NCBI RefSeq assembly: GCF_012933655.1
Contig: NZ_JABBJJ010000049.1
Location: 1-49,866 of the forward strand
DNA: 49,866 bases
Reading direction: 5' to 3'
Source: Pyxidicoccus fallax
GTDB lineage: Bacteria; Myxococcota; Myxococcia; Myxococcales; Myxococcaceae
Shown here: positions 10,777-21,498 of the stretch, piece after piece
How positions within the stretch are numbered: the first letter of the stretch is position 1
How the letters are laid out: the number at the start of each line of letters is the position of its first letter
Program-made: the position numbers and the translations under genes
Notes under the pieces: generated by a model
What the model was told of the DNA's origin: nothing
The model's database searches: none
The model's input: only the letters and a program-made list of their open reading frames with translations

Positions 10777-11049
10777 TCAGGCGGTCGGCTGCGCGGCGGC
10801 CGGGTAGACCGAGACCTTCTTCCGGTCGCGGCCCAGGCGCTCGTACTTCACCACGCCGTCCACCACGGAATAGAGGGTGTAGTCGCGACCGAGCTTCACG
10901 TTCGCGCCGGCGTGGATGACCGTGCCCAGCTGGCGAACGAGGATGCTGCCCGCCGACACCGTCTCACCGCCGTACACCTTCACACCACGATACTGCGGGT
11001 TGGAATCACGCCCGTTGCGCGAAGAACCCTGTCCCTTTTTATGGGCCAT
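10777..11049 (-). CDS. rpmA: 50S ribosomal protein L27
   Basis: 90 aa, normal size for bL27. The start [16 protein letters not shown] and the following [16 protein letters not shown] are the highly conserved N-terminal signature. L27 lies at the peptidyl transferase centre, where its N-terminal tail contacts the tRNA acceptor ends. There is no N-terminal extension of the type that is cleaved by the Prp protease in Firmicutes; the protein begins directly with MAHKK. It lies 39 bases after rplU and 123 bases before obg in the usual rplU-rpmA-obg order. Confidence 0.97.
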   Translation of the reverse strand: MAHKKGQGSSRNGRDSNPQYRGVKVYGGETVSAGSILVRQLGTVIHAGANVKLGRDYTLYSVVDGVVKYERLGRDRKKVSVYPAAAQPTA

Positions 11050-11088
11050 GACACCTTGCTCCTGAAGTTTGAGGGGAAATCGCCTGGA

Positions 11089-11397
11089 CTAGCCGGCGAT
11101 GGAGGTGACCTTCACCTCCGTGTACGGCTGACGGTGACCCCGGCGGCGCGTCCAGCCCTCCTTCTCCTTGCGGAAATGGAGAACGCGGCGGTGCTTGTCC
11201 TGAGCCAGGACCTTGCCCACCACGCGAGCGCCAGAAACGGTCGGCTTGCCCACCTTGGGGCTGTCCGTACCGCCCAGCATGAGGACGTCCGTGAAGGTCA
11301 CCTCGGCACCGACGTCGCCGGCGATCTTCTCGATCCGGAGGACGTCGCCCTCGGCGACGCGGTACTGCTTCCCGCCCGTGCGAATGACTGCGTACAT
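11089..11397 (-). CDS. rplU: 50S ribosomal protein L21
   Basis: 102 aa, full length for bL21. [14 protein letters not shown] at the start and [15 protein letters not shown] sequence near the C-terminus ([15 protein letters not shown]) are diagnostic. L21 binds domain V of 23S rRNA in the large subunit together with L20. First gene of the leftward operon rplU-rpmA-obg-trmH-lolA-lipoprotein. A plausible promoter lies about 95-125 bases upstream, leaving a leader long enough to hold an RNA structure. Confidence 0.97.
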   Translation of the reverse strand: MYAVIRTGGKQYRVAEGDVLRIEKIAGDVGAEVTFTDVLMLGGTDSPKVGKPTVSGARVVGKVLAQDKHRRVLHFRKEKEGWTRRRGHRQPYTEVKVTSIAG

Positions 11398-11419
11398 CGT
11401 CTAACCCCTGTCAGCTCTT

Positions 11420-11434
11420 GGGTTGGGTCAACCC
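11420..11434 (-). promoter_or_regulatory. Small inverted repeat in rplU leader
   Basis: GGGTTG at 11420-11425 and CAACCC at 11429-11434 form a 6-bp stem with a 3-base loop, 23 bases before the rplU start. It could be part of an L21 autoregulatory leader, but the structure is short and I cannot match it to a described leader class. Confidence 0.3.
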
Positions 11435-11492
11435 TTGGAATCGACCGCGCATTTCGGACGGGTCCACCATCCAATCGCGCCAAAGGCGGCCG

Positions 11493-11521
11493 GATTTACG
11501 GGAGATGCCCTGGCGAGTCAA
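11493..11521 (-). promoter_or_regulatory. Candidate sigma-70 promoter for the rplU operon
   Basis: On the minus strand TTGACT (11521-11516; five of six to consensus) is followed after 17 bases by TAAATC (11498-11493; a weak -10). Transcription would start near 11486 and give a leader of almost 90 bases before the rplU ATG. The -10 is poor, so this is a moderate call. Confidence 0.4.
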
Positions 11522-11652
11522 GGCGCATGAAGGATCATCCCGCACACCCCCGGTGATTTACTCGACCCCAGAAGGAGTGTTAACAGGAATCCAGCCCTAC
11601 GGTCGCCAGGGGGCGAGCCGTGCTGCCAACCTCAAATGAGGGGGAATCCACA

Positions 11653-12042
11653 ATGAAGAAGTTCATGATCGGCCTGGTGGCCGCGACGTCGCTCGTGTTC
11701 GGTGCTGGCTGTGGCGGTGACGACAACGAGAGCATCTGTGAGGACTTCTACAACAGCCTCCAGGAGGTCGCCGAGAAGGGGGAGGCCTGCGAGGAGGAGT
11801 CCGACCCGGTGACGAACGCGGAGAAGGAGGAGGCCATCAATCAGTGCAAGACGGCCATCGAGAGCTGCTCCGACGAGGACAAGGAGACGCTCCAGGAGAT
11901 CTCCGACTGCCTCGACGACGTCGACGAGTGCAAGGCGGGCGATGAGGACGAGTACGGCGTCGCGTTCTTCAGCTGCCTGTTCAAGGCCGCCACGCTCAGC
12001 GATGAGTGCCGCATCAGCGCCGATACGGACGACGAGGGCTGA
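11653..12042 (+). CDS. Small acidic Cys-rich lipoprotein
   Basis: 129 aa; no family recognised. The start at 11653 is preceded by GAGGGGG and gives a lipoprotein signal peptide, MKKFMIGLVAATSLVFGAGC, with the lipid-accepting Cys at residue 20. The mature part is very acidic (many Asp and Glu) and has eight further cysteines at residues 29, 46, 65, 72, 86, 93, 108 and 119, an even number that fits four disulfides in the periplasm or at the cell surface. It is probably alpha-helical. Similar small Cys-patterned lipoproteins are common in myxobacteria. It is transcribed divergently from rplU and converges with the kinase gene. Confidence 0.82.
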   Translation: MKKFMIGLVAATSLVFGAGCGGDDNESICEDFYNSLQEVAEKGEACEEESDPVTNAEKEEAINQCKTAIESCSDEDKETLQEISDCLDDVDECKAGDEDEYGVAFFSCLFKAATLSDECRISADTDDEG

Positions 12043-12082
12043 GCCTCCGCGCAGCGCCGCCGTCCCAGGCCCGGCTCCCTGC

Positions 12083-14149
<2,067 letters not shown>

Positions 14150-14325
14150 GCCGCTCCCCCGGGCCTGCCTGCACAGCTTGGACACCGGGGAAGACGCGCA
14201 TCCACTGCCGGTACGGGCGGGTGTCGCTTAGTACCGAGCCATCCGGCGCCGCGGTCGGAGACGAGGGTCCTCCGGCGGACGCCCCTCGTGCCGACAATCC
14301 ATCACGCTGGTAAGAGGGAGGTCCC

Positions 14326-15288
14326 ATGTCCGGAACCGTACGTCGCATTCCCGTCGTCAACCTCTCCCACTACCGCGCCGGCACGCCGGCGGAGCGCGCC
14401 CGCTTCGTGGGCGTGTTCGGCGACGGCCTGAAGGAGTTCGGCTTCGTCACCGTGGAGGGCCACGGCGTGGACGACGGGCTCATCCGCCGCACCTACTCGG
14501 ACGTGGAGCGCCTCTTCGCGCTGCCGGAGGCGGTGAAGTCCCGCTACGCGGACACGGAGCGCGGTGGCCAGCGCGGCTACATCGGCTACGGCCAGGAGCA
14601 CGCCAGGAATCGCAAGGTGGGCGACCTGAAGGAGTTCTGGCACGTGGGCCGCGAGCTGCCGCCCTCCCACCGCTACCGCGACGTCTATGGCGCCAACATG
14701 TGGCCCCAGGAGGTGGCCACCTTCCGCGAGCACACCCTGGCGCTCTTCCACGCGCTGGACGGCGCGGCGGGGGTGATGCTCCAGGCGCTGGCCGAGTACT
14801 TCGGCGTGGAGCGTGACACGTTCCGCGACATGGCCACGGACGGCAACTCGGTGCTGCGGCTCATCCACTACCCGCCGCTGAAGGAGCGCTTCATCCCCGG
14901 CGGCGTGCGCGCCGCCGAGCACGAGGACATCAACCTCCTCACCCTGCTGTGCGAGGGCACCGCGTCCGGCCTGGAGTTGCTCACGCGCGACGGCGAGTGG
15001 CTGCCGGTGGACACGCTGCGCGGGCAGATTGTCGTGGACTCGGGCGACATGCTCAGCCGGGTGACGAACGGCATCATCCCCGCCACCACGCACCGGGTGG
15101 TGAACCCGCGCTCCCCGGCCGAGGACACGGTGCGCTACTCCCTGCCCTTTTTCGTGCACCCGTACGCGGACTGCGTGCTCCAGCCGCTGCCATGCACGCA
15201 GACGCCGGACAACCCGGCGCGCCACGCGCCCATCACCGCGGACGCGTTCCTCAAGCAGCGGCTGCGGGAGAATGGCCTCCTGAAGTAG
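14326..15288 (+). CDS. Isopenicillin-N-synthase-like Fe(II)/2-oxoglutarate oxygenase
   Basis: 320 aa, typical for the family. N-terminal DIOX_N region (residues 8-120), then the double-stranded beta-helix. Iron ligands are H199 and D201 (AAEHEDIN) and H256 (TTHRVVN); R270 and S272 (RYS) would bind the 2-oxoglutarate carboxylate. All catalytic residues are present. Such enzymes hydroxylate or desaturate small molecules; in bacteria many have unknown substrates, and isopenicillin N synthase itself does not use 2-oxoglutarate. The start has GGGAGG four bases upstream. No biosynthetic cluster surrounds it, so a housekeeping or stand-alone role is likely. It is transcribed divergently from the kinase. 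Confidence 0.87.
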   Translation: MSGTVRRIPVVNLSHYRAGTPAERARFVGVFGDGLKEFGFVTVEGHGVDDGLIRRTYSDVERLFALPEAVKSRYADTERGGQRGYIGYGQEHARNRKVGDLKEFWHVGRELPPSHRYRDVYGANMWPQEVATFREHTLALFHALDGAAGVMLQALAEYFGVERDTFRDMATDGNSVLRLIHYPPLKERFIPGGVRAAEHEDINLLTLLCEGTASGLELLTRDGEWLPVDTLRGQIVVDSGDMLSRVTNGIIPATTHRVVNPRSPAEDTVRYSLPFFVHPYADCVLQPLPCTQTPDNPARHAPITADAFLKQRLRENGLLK

Positions 15289-15360
15289 GCGCGAGGCCCG
15301 GCCGCTCGCGCGCTCCGTCCACGGAGGCAGGGCCCGCCGAGGCGAGCCCGGCGCGCGGCG

Positions 15361-16293
15361 TCAGGCGCTGCGCAGGCGCGGAGGCTCCGGCTCGGTGGTG
15401 GGCGGAGCCTGGCGGCCCACCTTCCCGCGCAGCCGAGCGAGCTGCTCCTGCATCGCGGACAGCTGCTGCTCCAGGGCGACGATGTCCTCGTCGAGCGTGC
15501 GCGCCGTGCCCGCGGCCTCGGCGCGGGCCTGCTCCTGCTCCTGGGCCTCCTCGTGGGCCTCCTGCAGCGCGTTCATGATGACGCCGATGAACAGGTTCAG
15601 GATGATCATCGTGCCCAGCAGGATGAAGGTGCAGAAGAAGACCACGGCGACCACCGGCATCGCCGAAGGCTGGGTGCACAGCGCGGGCGTGTCCGCGTAG
15701 CCGAAGCGGTCGCACCCGTACATCTGCGTGTAGAGCAGCTCCGTCCAGCCCTCCAGCGTCACCACCCGGAAGAGCGTGAGCAGCGACAGCGCCAGCGTGC
15801 CGAAGTGTACCGGGTCGTTGCCGGCGAAGAGGAACGTGCCCGCCACGCCGTACACGTAGAACAGCAGGCCGAGCAGCATCGTCACGTACGCCATGGACGG
15901 GATGCTCTTGAGCAGCGCGGAGACGAGCAGCTGGAGCTTGGGCAGCACGTGCACCAGCCGCAGCACGCGCAGCAGGCGCGCCAGCCGCAGCACCGTGACG
16001 TACTGGGCGCTCATGGGCAGGAAGCACGCGGCCACGACGAGGAAGTCGAAGACGTTCCACGGGTCCTTGAAGTAGCGCCAGGGCTGGCGGCCCTCGGCGC
16101 CCACCTTCACCACGATTTCCGCGATGAAGATGCCCAGCACCAGATGGTCCAGGGCCTTCAGCAGCGAGCCGTGCTGCTGGACCATGGCCGGGGACGTCTC
16201 CACGCCGACGAGGACTCCGGCGAAGACGATGACCCCGATGATGAAGGAGCGGAAGGACGGCGACTGAGCGATTCTCTGGAGGAGCGTCGTCAT
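15361..16293 (-). CDS. Voltage-gated cation channel (BacNav/CaV-like, single 6-TM domain)
   Basis: 310 aa, the size of prokaryotic NaChBac-type channels that assemble as homotetramers. Segments: S1 about 17-33, S2 48-64, S3 80-93, S4 99-119 with arginines R103, R106, R109 and R112 at every third position, S5 133-157, pore helix 165-180, S6 213-240. The filter reads TLEGWTELLY at 179-188, with E181 at the ring position and E185 behind it. C194 and C206 between filter and S6 could form an extracellular disulfide. Residues 243-292 are a Glu/Gln-rich coiled coil typical of BacNav tetramerisation. The filter resembles repeat I and III of eukaryotic calcium channels, so divalent conduction is possible. 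It is transcribed divergently from the nitrilase gene. Confidence 0.9.
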   Translation of the reverse strand: MTTLLQRIAQSPSFRSFIIGVIVFAGVLVGVETSPAMVQQHGSLLKALDHLVLGIFIAEIVVKVGAEGRQPWRYFKDPWNVFDFLVVAACFLPMSAQYVTVLRLARLLRVLRLVHVLPKLQLLVSALLKSIPSMAYVTMLLGLLFYVYGVAGTFLFAGNDPVHFGTLALSLLTLFRVVTLEGWTELLYTQMYGCDRFGYADTPALCTQPSAMPVVAVVFFCTFILLGTMIILNLFIGVIMNALQEAHEEAQEQEQARAEAAGTARTLDEDIVALEQQLSAMQEQLARLRGKVGRQAPPTTEPEPPRLRSA

Positions 16294-16409
16294 GGCGTGC
16301 GCGGCGGCTTCTTAACCATGTTCCGGGCTCGCGCCACCAGCCCCGGCTTGGCGGCTCGACCGCTTCACCTCCCGGTGACATCCTTTCGCCCACCTCCCCG
16401 GACGCCTGC

Positions 16410-17504
16410 TTGGACGCTCCCCTGCCCGCCACCCACGTCGAGCTGTTCGCCGTTCAACCCCGGGTATCCCTGGAGGACTACGCGTCTCCCGCTTCCTTCG
16501 CCGCGCGCCACCGGGCCCTGGCCGCCCGCGTGGACGCGCTGAGGGCCCGGGATGAGGCGGGGCGTCCCCTGTACCCCGCGCTCGCGGTGTGGCCGGAGAT
16601 GGTGGGCGCGGCGCTGGGGCTGATGGGGCACCTGCCGCGCGTGCGCCGCTGCCGCACGACGAACGCCGCGATGACGCGCATGGCCCTGGCCGAGTGGCTC
16701 GCGCTGTGGCGCACCTGGCGCCGCCTGCGGCCTCCGACGATGGAGGAGTGCCTGTACGTCGCGGTGGCGCCGCGGGTGCACCGCGCCATGTGGGAGACCT
16801 TCTCCGGCATCGCCCGGGACTTCGGGCTGTGGGTGGTGGCGGGCAGCGCGCTGTTGCCAGCCAACCGCCTGGGGCCGGACACGCCGGAGTTCGAGCCCGA
16901 CGGCGCGCGCACGTACAACACCAGCTACACCTTCTCCTCCGAGGGGCGCTGCGTGGCGGTGACGCGCAAGGTGAACCTGGTACCCACGCAGGAGGACGTG
17001 CTGCACCTGAGCCCGGGACGGCCGGAAGACCTGCCCGTCTTGCAGACGCCCTTCGGCCGGCTGGGGACGCTGGTCTGCTACGACGGCTTCCGCGAGCCGC
17101 ACACCGCGAAGGAGCCGTACTTCGTCCCCTGCGCGCAGTACCTGGACGCGCTGGGGGTGGACGTCATCGCCCAGCCCTCCGCCAACGCGTGGCCGTGGGA
17201 CGCGCCCTGGGCCTTCAACGACACGGCGGCGGGCGAGTCACAGCTGCGGCGCGAGCAGTGGTTCAACGAGGGCCTCTACACGCAGCTGCGCACCCTCACC
17301 CGCGTGCGCTACGCGGTGAACCCGCAGCTCGTGGGCGGCTTCCTGGACAACACCTTCGAGGCACCCTCGCTCATTCTGGAGCGCACGGGCCCGGGCGAGG
17401 TGCGCGTGCTTGCCCAGTCCGCGACGCCCCGGGACGAGGACGTGCTGCACGTCACGGTGCCCCTGCCCGAGCGCGTGGGCGCACAGGCCCGGACGGGAGG
17501 TTGA
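16410..17504 (+). CDS. Nitrilase-superfamily carbon-nitrogen hydrolase
   Basis: 364 aa. The catalytic triad of the superfamily is visible: E63 in AVWPEM, K187 in TRKVNLVP and C223 in LVCYDGFREP, in the right order and spacing. The segment after residue 75 to about 130 is a Leu/Arg-rich insertion longer than in compact members. The subfamily (nitrilase, amidase, carbamoylase or N-acyltransferase) cannot be assigned. The start is a TTG at 16410, the only start codon between an in-frame stop at 16377 and the conserved region; no good ribosome-binding site is visible, so the start is uncertain. It lies downstream of and divergent from the ion channel gene. Confidence 0.8.
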   Translation: MDAPLPATHVELFAVQPRVSLEDYASPASFAARHRALAARVDALRARDEAGRPLYPALAVWPEMVGAALGLMGHLPRVRRCRTTNAAMTRMALAEWLALWRTWRRLRPPTMEECLYVAVAPRVHRAMWETFSGIARDFGLWVVAGSALLPANRLGPDTPEFEPDGARTYNTSYTFSSEGRCVAVTRKVNLVPTQEDVLHLSPGRPEDLPVLQTPFGRLGTLVCYDGFREPHTAKEPYFVPCAQYLDALGVDVIAQPSANAWPWDAPWAFNDTAAGESQLRREQWFNEGLYTQLRTLTRVRYAVNPQLVGGFLDNTFEAPSLILERTGPGEVRVLAQSATPRDEDVLHVTVPLPERVGAQARTGG

Positions 17505-17667
17505 ACCCGAAGCCGTGCTTCCCCTCCCGCCATTCGCGCCGGAAGCCATGTCGTGAAACCCGGCGCCCGGACCGTCGAGGGAGCGCGCCGAGCGGGGGCG
17601 CCACGGGCCCCCCACCATCGCGAGGGTGCCCGACATCCGTTCGGCCCCCCCTGGCGCGGTGGGGCGC

Positions 17668-19107
17668 TCAGTCGCCGAGCTTCTTCTTCAGCAAATCATT
17701 GACGAGCGTGGGGTTGCCCTTGCCCTTCATGGCCCGCATCACCTGGCCCACGAAGAAGCCGAAGACCTGCTTCTTGCCCGCGCGGTACTTCTCCACCTCG
17801 CCCGCGTTCTTCGCGAGGATGTCGTCCACCACGGCCTCAATCGCGCCCGTGTCGCTCACCTGGGCCAGGCCCTTCTCCGCGATGATGTCGGCGGGCGCCT
17901 TGCCGGTGCGGAACATCTCGCCGAGCACGTCCTTGCCCGCGTTGGCGGACACGGTGCCCTTGTCCACCGCGCCCAGCAGCTCCGCGAGCTGCGCCGGAGT
18001 GAAGCGCAGCGCGGACAGCGGCGTGCCCTCTTCCTTCAGCAGGCGCATCAGCTCGCCGAGGAACCAGTTGGAGAGCTTCTTCGCGTCCGCGTAGTGCGCC
18101 GCGCACGCCTCGAAGAAGTCCGCGAGCGGGCGCTCGGCGGTGAGGATGCGGGCGTCATACGCGGGCAGCCCGTACTGCGAGGTGAAGCGCGTCAGCTTCG
18201 CGCGCGGCAGCTCCGGCAGCGCCTTGGCCGCCGCGTCGATGGCGGCATCACTGACGTGCAGCGGGGGCAGGTCCGGCTCCGGGAAGTACCGGTAGTCGTG
18301 CGCCTCCTCCTTGCTGCGCATGGAGCGGGTGACGCCCTTGTTCACGTCCCACAGGCGCGTCTCCTGGTCCACCTTGCCGCCGGACTCGATGACGTCCACC
18401 TGCCGCGAGATTTCGTACTCGATGGCCTGCTTGAGGAAGCGGAACGAGTTGAGGTTCTTCAGCTCGCAGCGCTGGCCGTACGTGGACGAGCCCTTGGGCA
18501 TCACCGACACGTTGGCGTCGCAGCGGAAGCTGCCCTCCTCCAGGTTGCCGTCGTTGACGCCCAGGTAGACGAGCACGTCTCGCATCGCCTTGAGGTACTC
18601 CACCGCCTCGTCCGCGTCGCGCAGGTCCGGCTCGCTGACGATTTCCAGGAGCGGCACGCCGGCGCGGTTGAGGTCCACGAGGCTCTGCCCGCCGCTCGCG
18701 TCGTGCACGTTCTTCCCCGCGTCCTCCTCCATGTGGATGCGGCGGACGCGGATGACCTTCTCGCCCTGCGGCGTGTCGATGACGAGCCGCCCGTGCTCGC
18801 AGATGGGCTGGTCGTACTGCGTAATCTGATAGCCCTTGGGCAGGTCCGGATAGAAGTAGTTCTTCCGGCTCCACACGCTCGTCTTCTTGACGGTGCACTC
18901 CAGCGCGAGGCCGGTGCGCACGGCGAACTCCACCACGCGCTGGTTGAGCACCGGCAGCACGCCGGGCATGCCCAGGCACACCGGGCAGGTGTTGCGGTTG
19001 GGCTCGGCGCCGAACGCGGTGGAGCAGCCGCAGAAAATCTTCGACTGCGTGAGCAGCTGCGCGTGGACCTCGAGGCCGATGACGGGCTGGAAATCGCTCA
19101 CGGGCAT
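17668..19107 (-). CDS. gatB: Asp-tRNA(Asn)/Glu-tRNA(Gln) amidotransferase subunit B
   Basis: 479 aa, full length. GatB binds the mischarged tRNA and activates its Glu or Asp with ATP before ammonia from GatA is added. The start [18 protein letters not shown] and the zinc-binding cysteines of CGCS and [11 protein letters not shown] are typical, followed by [18 protein letters not shown]. The C-terminal GatB/YqeY tail domain ends in KKLGD. It lies 22 bases after gatA in the same operon. Together with gatC and gatA it makes the complete GatCAB enzyme, implying that this organism forms Gln-tRNA, Asn-tRNA or both by the indirect route. Confidence 0.97.
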   Translation of the reverse strand: MPVSDFQPVIGLEVHAQLLTQSKIFCGCSTAFGAEPNRNTCPVCLGMPGVLPVLNQRVVEFAVRTGLALECTVKKTSVWSRKNYFYPDLPKGYQITQYDQPICEHGRLVIDTPQGEKVIRVRRIHMEEDAGKNVHDASGGQSLVDLNRAGVPLLEIVSEPDLRDADEAVEYLKAMRDVLVYLGVNDGNLEEGSFRCDANVSVMPKGSSTYGQRCELKNLNSFRFLKQAIEYEISRQVDVIESGGKVDQETRLWDVNKGVTRSMRSKEEAHDYRYFPEPDLPPLHVSDAAIDAAAKALPELPRAKLTRFTSQYGLPAYDARILTAERPLADFFEACAAHYADAKKLSNWFLGELMRLLKEEGTPLSALRFTPAQLAELLGAVDKGTVSANAGKDVLGEMFRTGKAPADIIAEKGLAQVSDTGAIEAVVDDILAKNAGEVEKYRAGKKQVFGFFVGQVMRAMKGKGNPTLVNDLLKKKLGD

Positions 19108-19129
19108 GGCGGTGTCACCGAGGCTCCGG

Positions 19130-20596
19130 CTAGCCCCGCAGGGGCGCCGGGCGGAGGAAGAAGTCGTGCTCGCGCTCGTAGGCGCGGGCGATGCGCAGCA
19201 GGCGGGCCTCGTCGAACGGCCGCCCCAGGACCTGCAACCCCACCGGTAACCCGGCCTTCGTGAAGCCGCATGGCACGGACAGGCCGGGCAGGCCCGCCAG
19301 GTTGCACGGCAGGGTGAAGACGTCCATCAGGTACATGGACAGCGGGTCGTCCACCTTCTCGCCCAGCTTGAAGGCCGGTACCGGGGACGTGGGGGACAGC
19401 ACCGCGTCCACGTCCTTGAACACCTTCGTGAAGTCCTCGCGGATGAGGGTGCGGACCTTTTGCGCGCGCAGGTAGTAGGCGTCGTAGTAGCCGGCGGACA
19501 GCGCGTACGTGCCCAGCATGATGCGGCGCTTCACCTCCGGCCCGAAGCCGCGCTCGCGCGTCTGCGCGTACAGCTCCTTGAGACCGCGCGCGTCCTTCGC
19601 CCGCTGGCCGTAGCGGATGCCGTCGTAGCGGGCCAGGTTGCTGGACGCCTCGGCCGGGGCGATGAGGTAGTACGTGGCCAGCGCGTACTTCGTGTGGGGC
19701 AGCGACACGTCCACCAGCGTCGCGCCCAGCCGCTCGTACTCGCGCAGGGCCTCGCGCACGGACGCCTCCACCTCCGGGTCCATGCCCTCGATGAAGTACT
19801 CGCGCGGCACGCCCAGCCTCAGGCCCCGCACCCCACCCTCCAGGTCCGCCGAGTAGTCCGGCGTCTCCACCGCCGCAGACGTGGCGTCCTGGGGGTCATG
19901 CCGGGCGATGAGCTGCAGCAGCGCCGCCGTGTCCCCCACCGTGCGCGTCATGGGGCCCGGCTGGTCCAGCGACGAGGCGAAGGCGATGATGCCGAAGCGG
20001 GACACGCGGCCGTAGGTGGGCTTCAGGCCCACGGTGTTGGTGAGGGCCGCGGGCTGGCGGATGGAGCCGCCGGTGTCCGTGCCCAGCGCGCCGAACACCT
20101 CGCGCGCCGCCACCGCCGCCGACGAGCCACCCGACGAGCCGCCCGGCGTGCGCGTCAAATCCCACGGGTTGTGGGTGAGGGAGTACGCGCTGGACTCGTT
20201 GGACGAGCCCATGGCGAACTCGTCCATGTTCAGCTTGCCCACCAGCGGCAGGCCCGCCTCCTTCAGCAGGCGCACCACGGTGGCGTCATAGGGCGGGACG
20301 AAGCCCTCGAGGATGCGCGAGCCGGCGGTGGTCTCCACGCCCTCGGTGAGGAAGATGTCCTTGAGCCCCACCGGCACGCCGTCCAGGGGGCTGGCGGGAT
20401 TGCCCGCCTTGCGGCGCGCGTCGCTGGCGCGGGCGGCGACCAGGGCGCCCTCCTCGTCCACGCGCAGGAAGGCGCGCACCTTCGGGTCCACCTGGCGGAT
20501 GCGCTCCAGGCAGGCGCGGGTGGCCTCCTCGGAAGAGACGGCTCCGGCGGCCAGCTTCGCCGCCAGCTCCAGCATCGTGAGGTCCGTGAGCTGCAT
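19130..20596 (-). CDS. gatA: Asp-tRNA(Asn)/Glu-tRNA(Gln) amidotransferase subunit A
   Basis: 488 aa, full length. GatA is an amidase-signature enzyme that releases ammonia from glutamine for the transamidation carried out on GatB. The Ser-cisSer-Lys triad is visible: the Lys in [12 protein letters not shown], the cis-Ser in [13 protein letters not shown] and the nucleophile Ser in [12 protein letters not shown]. The C-terminal part (PSPVPAF-like [12 protein letters not shown], then [16 protein letters not shown]) also fits. It starts 18 bases after gatC. Confidence 0.97.
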   Translation of the reverse strand: MQLTDLTMLELAAKLAAGAVSSEEATRACLERIRQVDPKVRAFLRVDEEGALVAARASDARRKAGNPASPLDGVPVGLKDIFLTEGVETTAGSRILEGFVPPYDATVVRLLKEAGLPLVGKLNMDEFAMGSSNESSAYSLTHNPWDLTRTPGGSSGGSSAAVAAREVFGALGTDTGGSIRQPAALTNTVGLKPTYGRVSRFGIIAFASSLDQPGPMTRTVGDTAALLQLIARHDPQDATSAAVETPDYSADLEGGVRGLRLGVPREYFIEGMDPEVEASVREALREYERLGATLVDVSLPHTKYALATYYLIAPAEASSNLARYDGIRYGQRAKDARGLKELYAQTRERGFGPEVKRRIMLGTYALSAGYYDAYYLRAQKVRTLIREDFTKVFKDVDAVLSPTSPVPAFKLGEKVDDPLSMYLMDVFTLPCNLAGLPGLSVPCGFTKAGLPVGLQVLGRPFDEARLLRIARAYEREHDFFLRPAPLRG

Positions 20597-20614
20597 GGCG
20601 TGGGGCTCTCCGGG

Positions 20615-20902
20615 CTATTCGATGATTTTCGGCACGGCGAAGCTGGTGCCGGACTTCGCCGGCGCGTTGGCCAGGGACTTCTCCGGCGGCAGCGACGGCC
20701 GCGTCACGTCCTCGCGAAGCAGCGACTCCGCGAGCGTGGCATGGGAGGTGGGCTCCACGGCCTCCACGTCGAGCGACTGGAGCTGCGCCACCGCGTCCAG
20801 CACGGCGGACAGCTGCGTGGAGAAGCGCTGCTCCTCCTCCGGAGTCAGCGCCAGCCGCGCCAGCGTGGCCACGTGGCGCACCTGCTCGAGCGTGAGGGCC
20901 AT
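20615..20902 (-). CDS. gatC: Asp-tRNA(Asn)/Glu-tRNA(Gln) amidotransferase subunit C
   Basis: 95 aa, the usual size. The start MALTLEQVRHVATLARLALT and the middle EPTSHATLAESLLREDV are characteristic of GatC, the small subunit that wraps around and stabilises the GatA-GatB interface. First of the three gat genes; the order gatC-gatA-gatB is the common one. Confidence 0.95.
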   Translation of the reverse strand: MALTLEQVRHVATLARLALTPEEEQRFSTQLSAVLDAVAQLQSLDVEAVEPTSHATLAESLLREDVTRPSLPPEKSLANAPAKSGTSFAVPKIIE

Positions 20903-20926
20903 GGAGTGTCCTCCTGTGTCGTGGGA

Positions 20927-21262
20927 CTACTTGCGCTTGAAGAGGTTGAGGACGGCGCCCATCACCTTGCCGCTGCCCTCGTGGCCGTGCTGGTTGATGA
21001 GCTGGTCCAGCTCGCCCGCGTCCAGGAAGACGCCGTGGCAGTTGAAGCAGGTGTCGATTTCGACGTTGCCCTGCTTCAGCGTCTGCAGGTCCATGCCGCA
21101 CTTGGGGCACTTCATGTAGTGCAGCTGCTTGAGCTCCTCGCGCTGCTTCGCCGCCGTCTCGGCGGCCTGCTGGAGCGCCAGCTTGCGCTTCTTCTCGATC
21201 TCCTCCCGGGCGAAGTAATCCTCCTCGGTGGAAGACGGCTTGTCGGTACGGGCGTCGGCCAT
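20927..21262 (-). CDS. Zinc-ribbon protein (zf-TFIIB family)
   Basis: 111 aa from the ATG at 21262, which has GGAGG six bases upstream; the frame stays open to 21379 but without such a site. The N-terminal half is a charged helix likely to form a coiled coil (EIEKKRKLALQQAAETAAKQ). Residues about 53-95 contain two Cys pairs, CPKC and CFNC, spaced as in the zf-TFIIB zinc ribbon, followed by HGVFLDAGELDQLI. Proteins of this family are widespread and poorly characterised. It is 24 bases before gatC and on the same strand, so it is probably co-transcribed with the amidotransferase. Confidence 0.88.
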   Translation of the reverse strand: MADARTDKPSSTEEDYFAREEIEKKRKLALQQAAETAAKQREELKQLHYMKCPKCGMDLQTLKQGNVEIDTCFNCHGVFLDAGELDQLINQHGHEGSGKVMGAVLNLFKRK

Positions 21263-21333
21263 GGTGTTCCTCCGCGAATTCCAGCCCCCCGCGACACGGC
21301 GCGTCCGGGTGGCGTTGTTGGGCGGCAACATAC

Positions 21334-21349
21334 CCCCTCCGTGGAGGGG
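21334..21349. repeat. Inverted repeat upstream of the zinc-ribbon gene
   Basis: CCCCTCC and GGAGGGG are separated by two bases. The element lies in the 236-base divergent region between the zinc-ribbon gene and ftsK. It could be an operator or an RNA stem in the leader of the leftward operon. Confidence 0.35.
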
Positions 21350-21412
21350 CGCAGCCGAAATGTAGGCGCCCTGTCTCATGCCTTCCGTTTCCCTCGGGGG
21401 CTGGCCGGGAAA

Positions 21413-21440
21413 TTGACCGGCCCCCCTCCCTCCCTACACT
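21413..21440 (+). promoter_or_regulatory. Candidate sigma-70 promoter for ftsK
   Basis: TTGACC at 21413-21418 (five of six) and TACACT at 21435-21440 (four of six) are 16 bases apart. The start point would be near 21447 and the leader about 50 bases. A GC-rich hairpin, GGGGG-CT-GGCCGG with CCGGCCCCCC (21396-21426), overlaps the -35 box and could be a protein-binding site. Confidence 0.55.
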
Positions 21441-21498
21441 CGTCGCCGGGCATTGCTACAGCCCGCTACGCGACTGAGACGCGCAGAGGGAAGAGGTC

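Noticed and set aside
15307..15345. CTCCGT/ACGGAG repeat as a terminator between the oxygenase and channel genes
   Set aside because: Loop of two bases, stem of six, no T tract; too weak to call.
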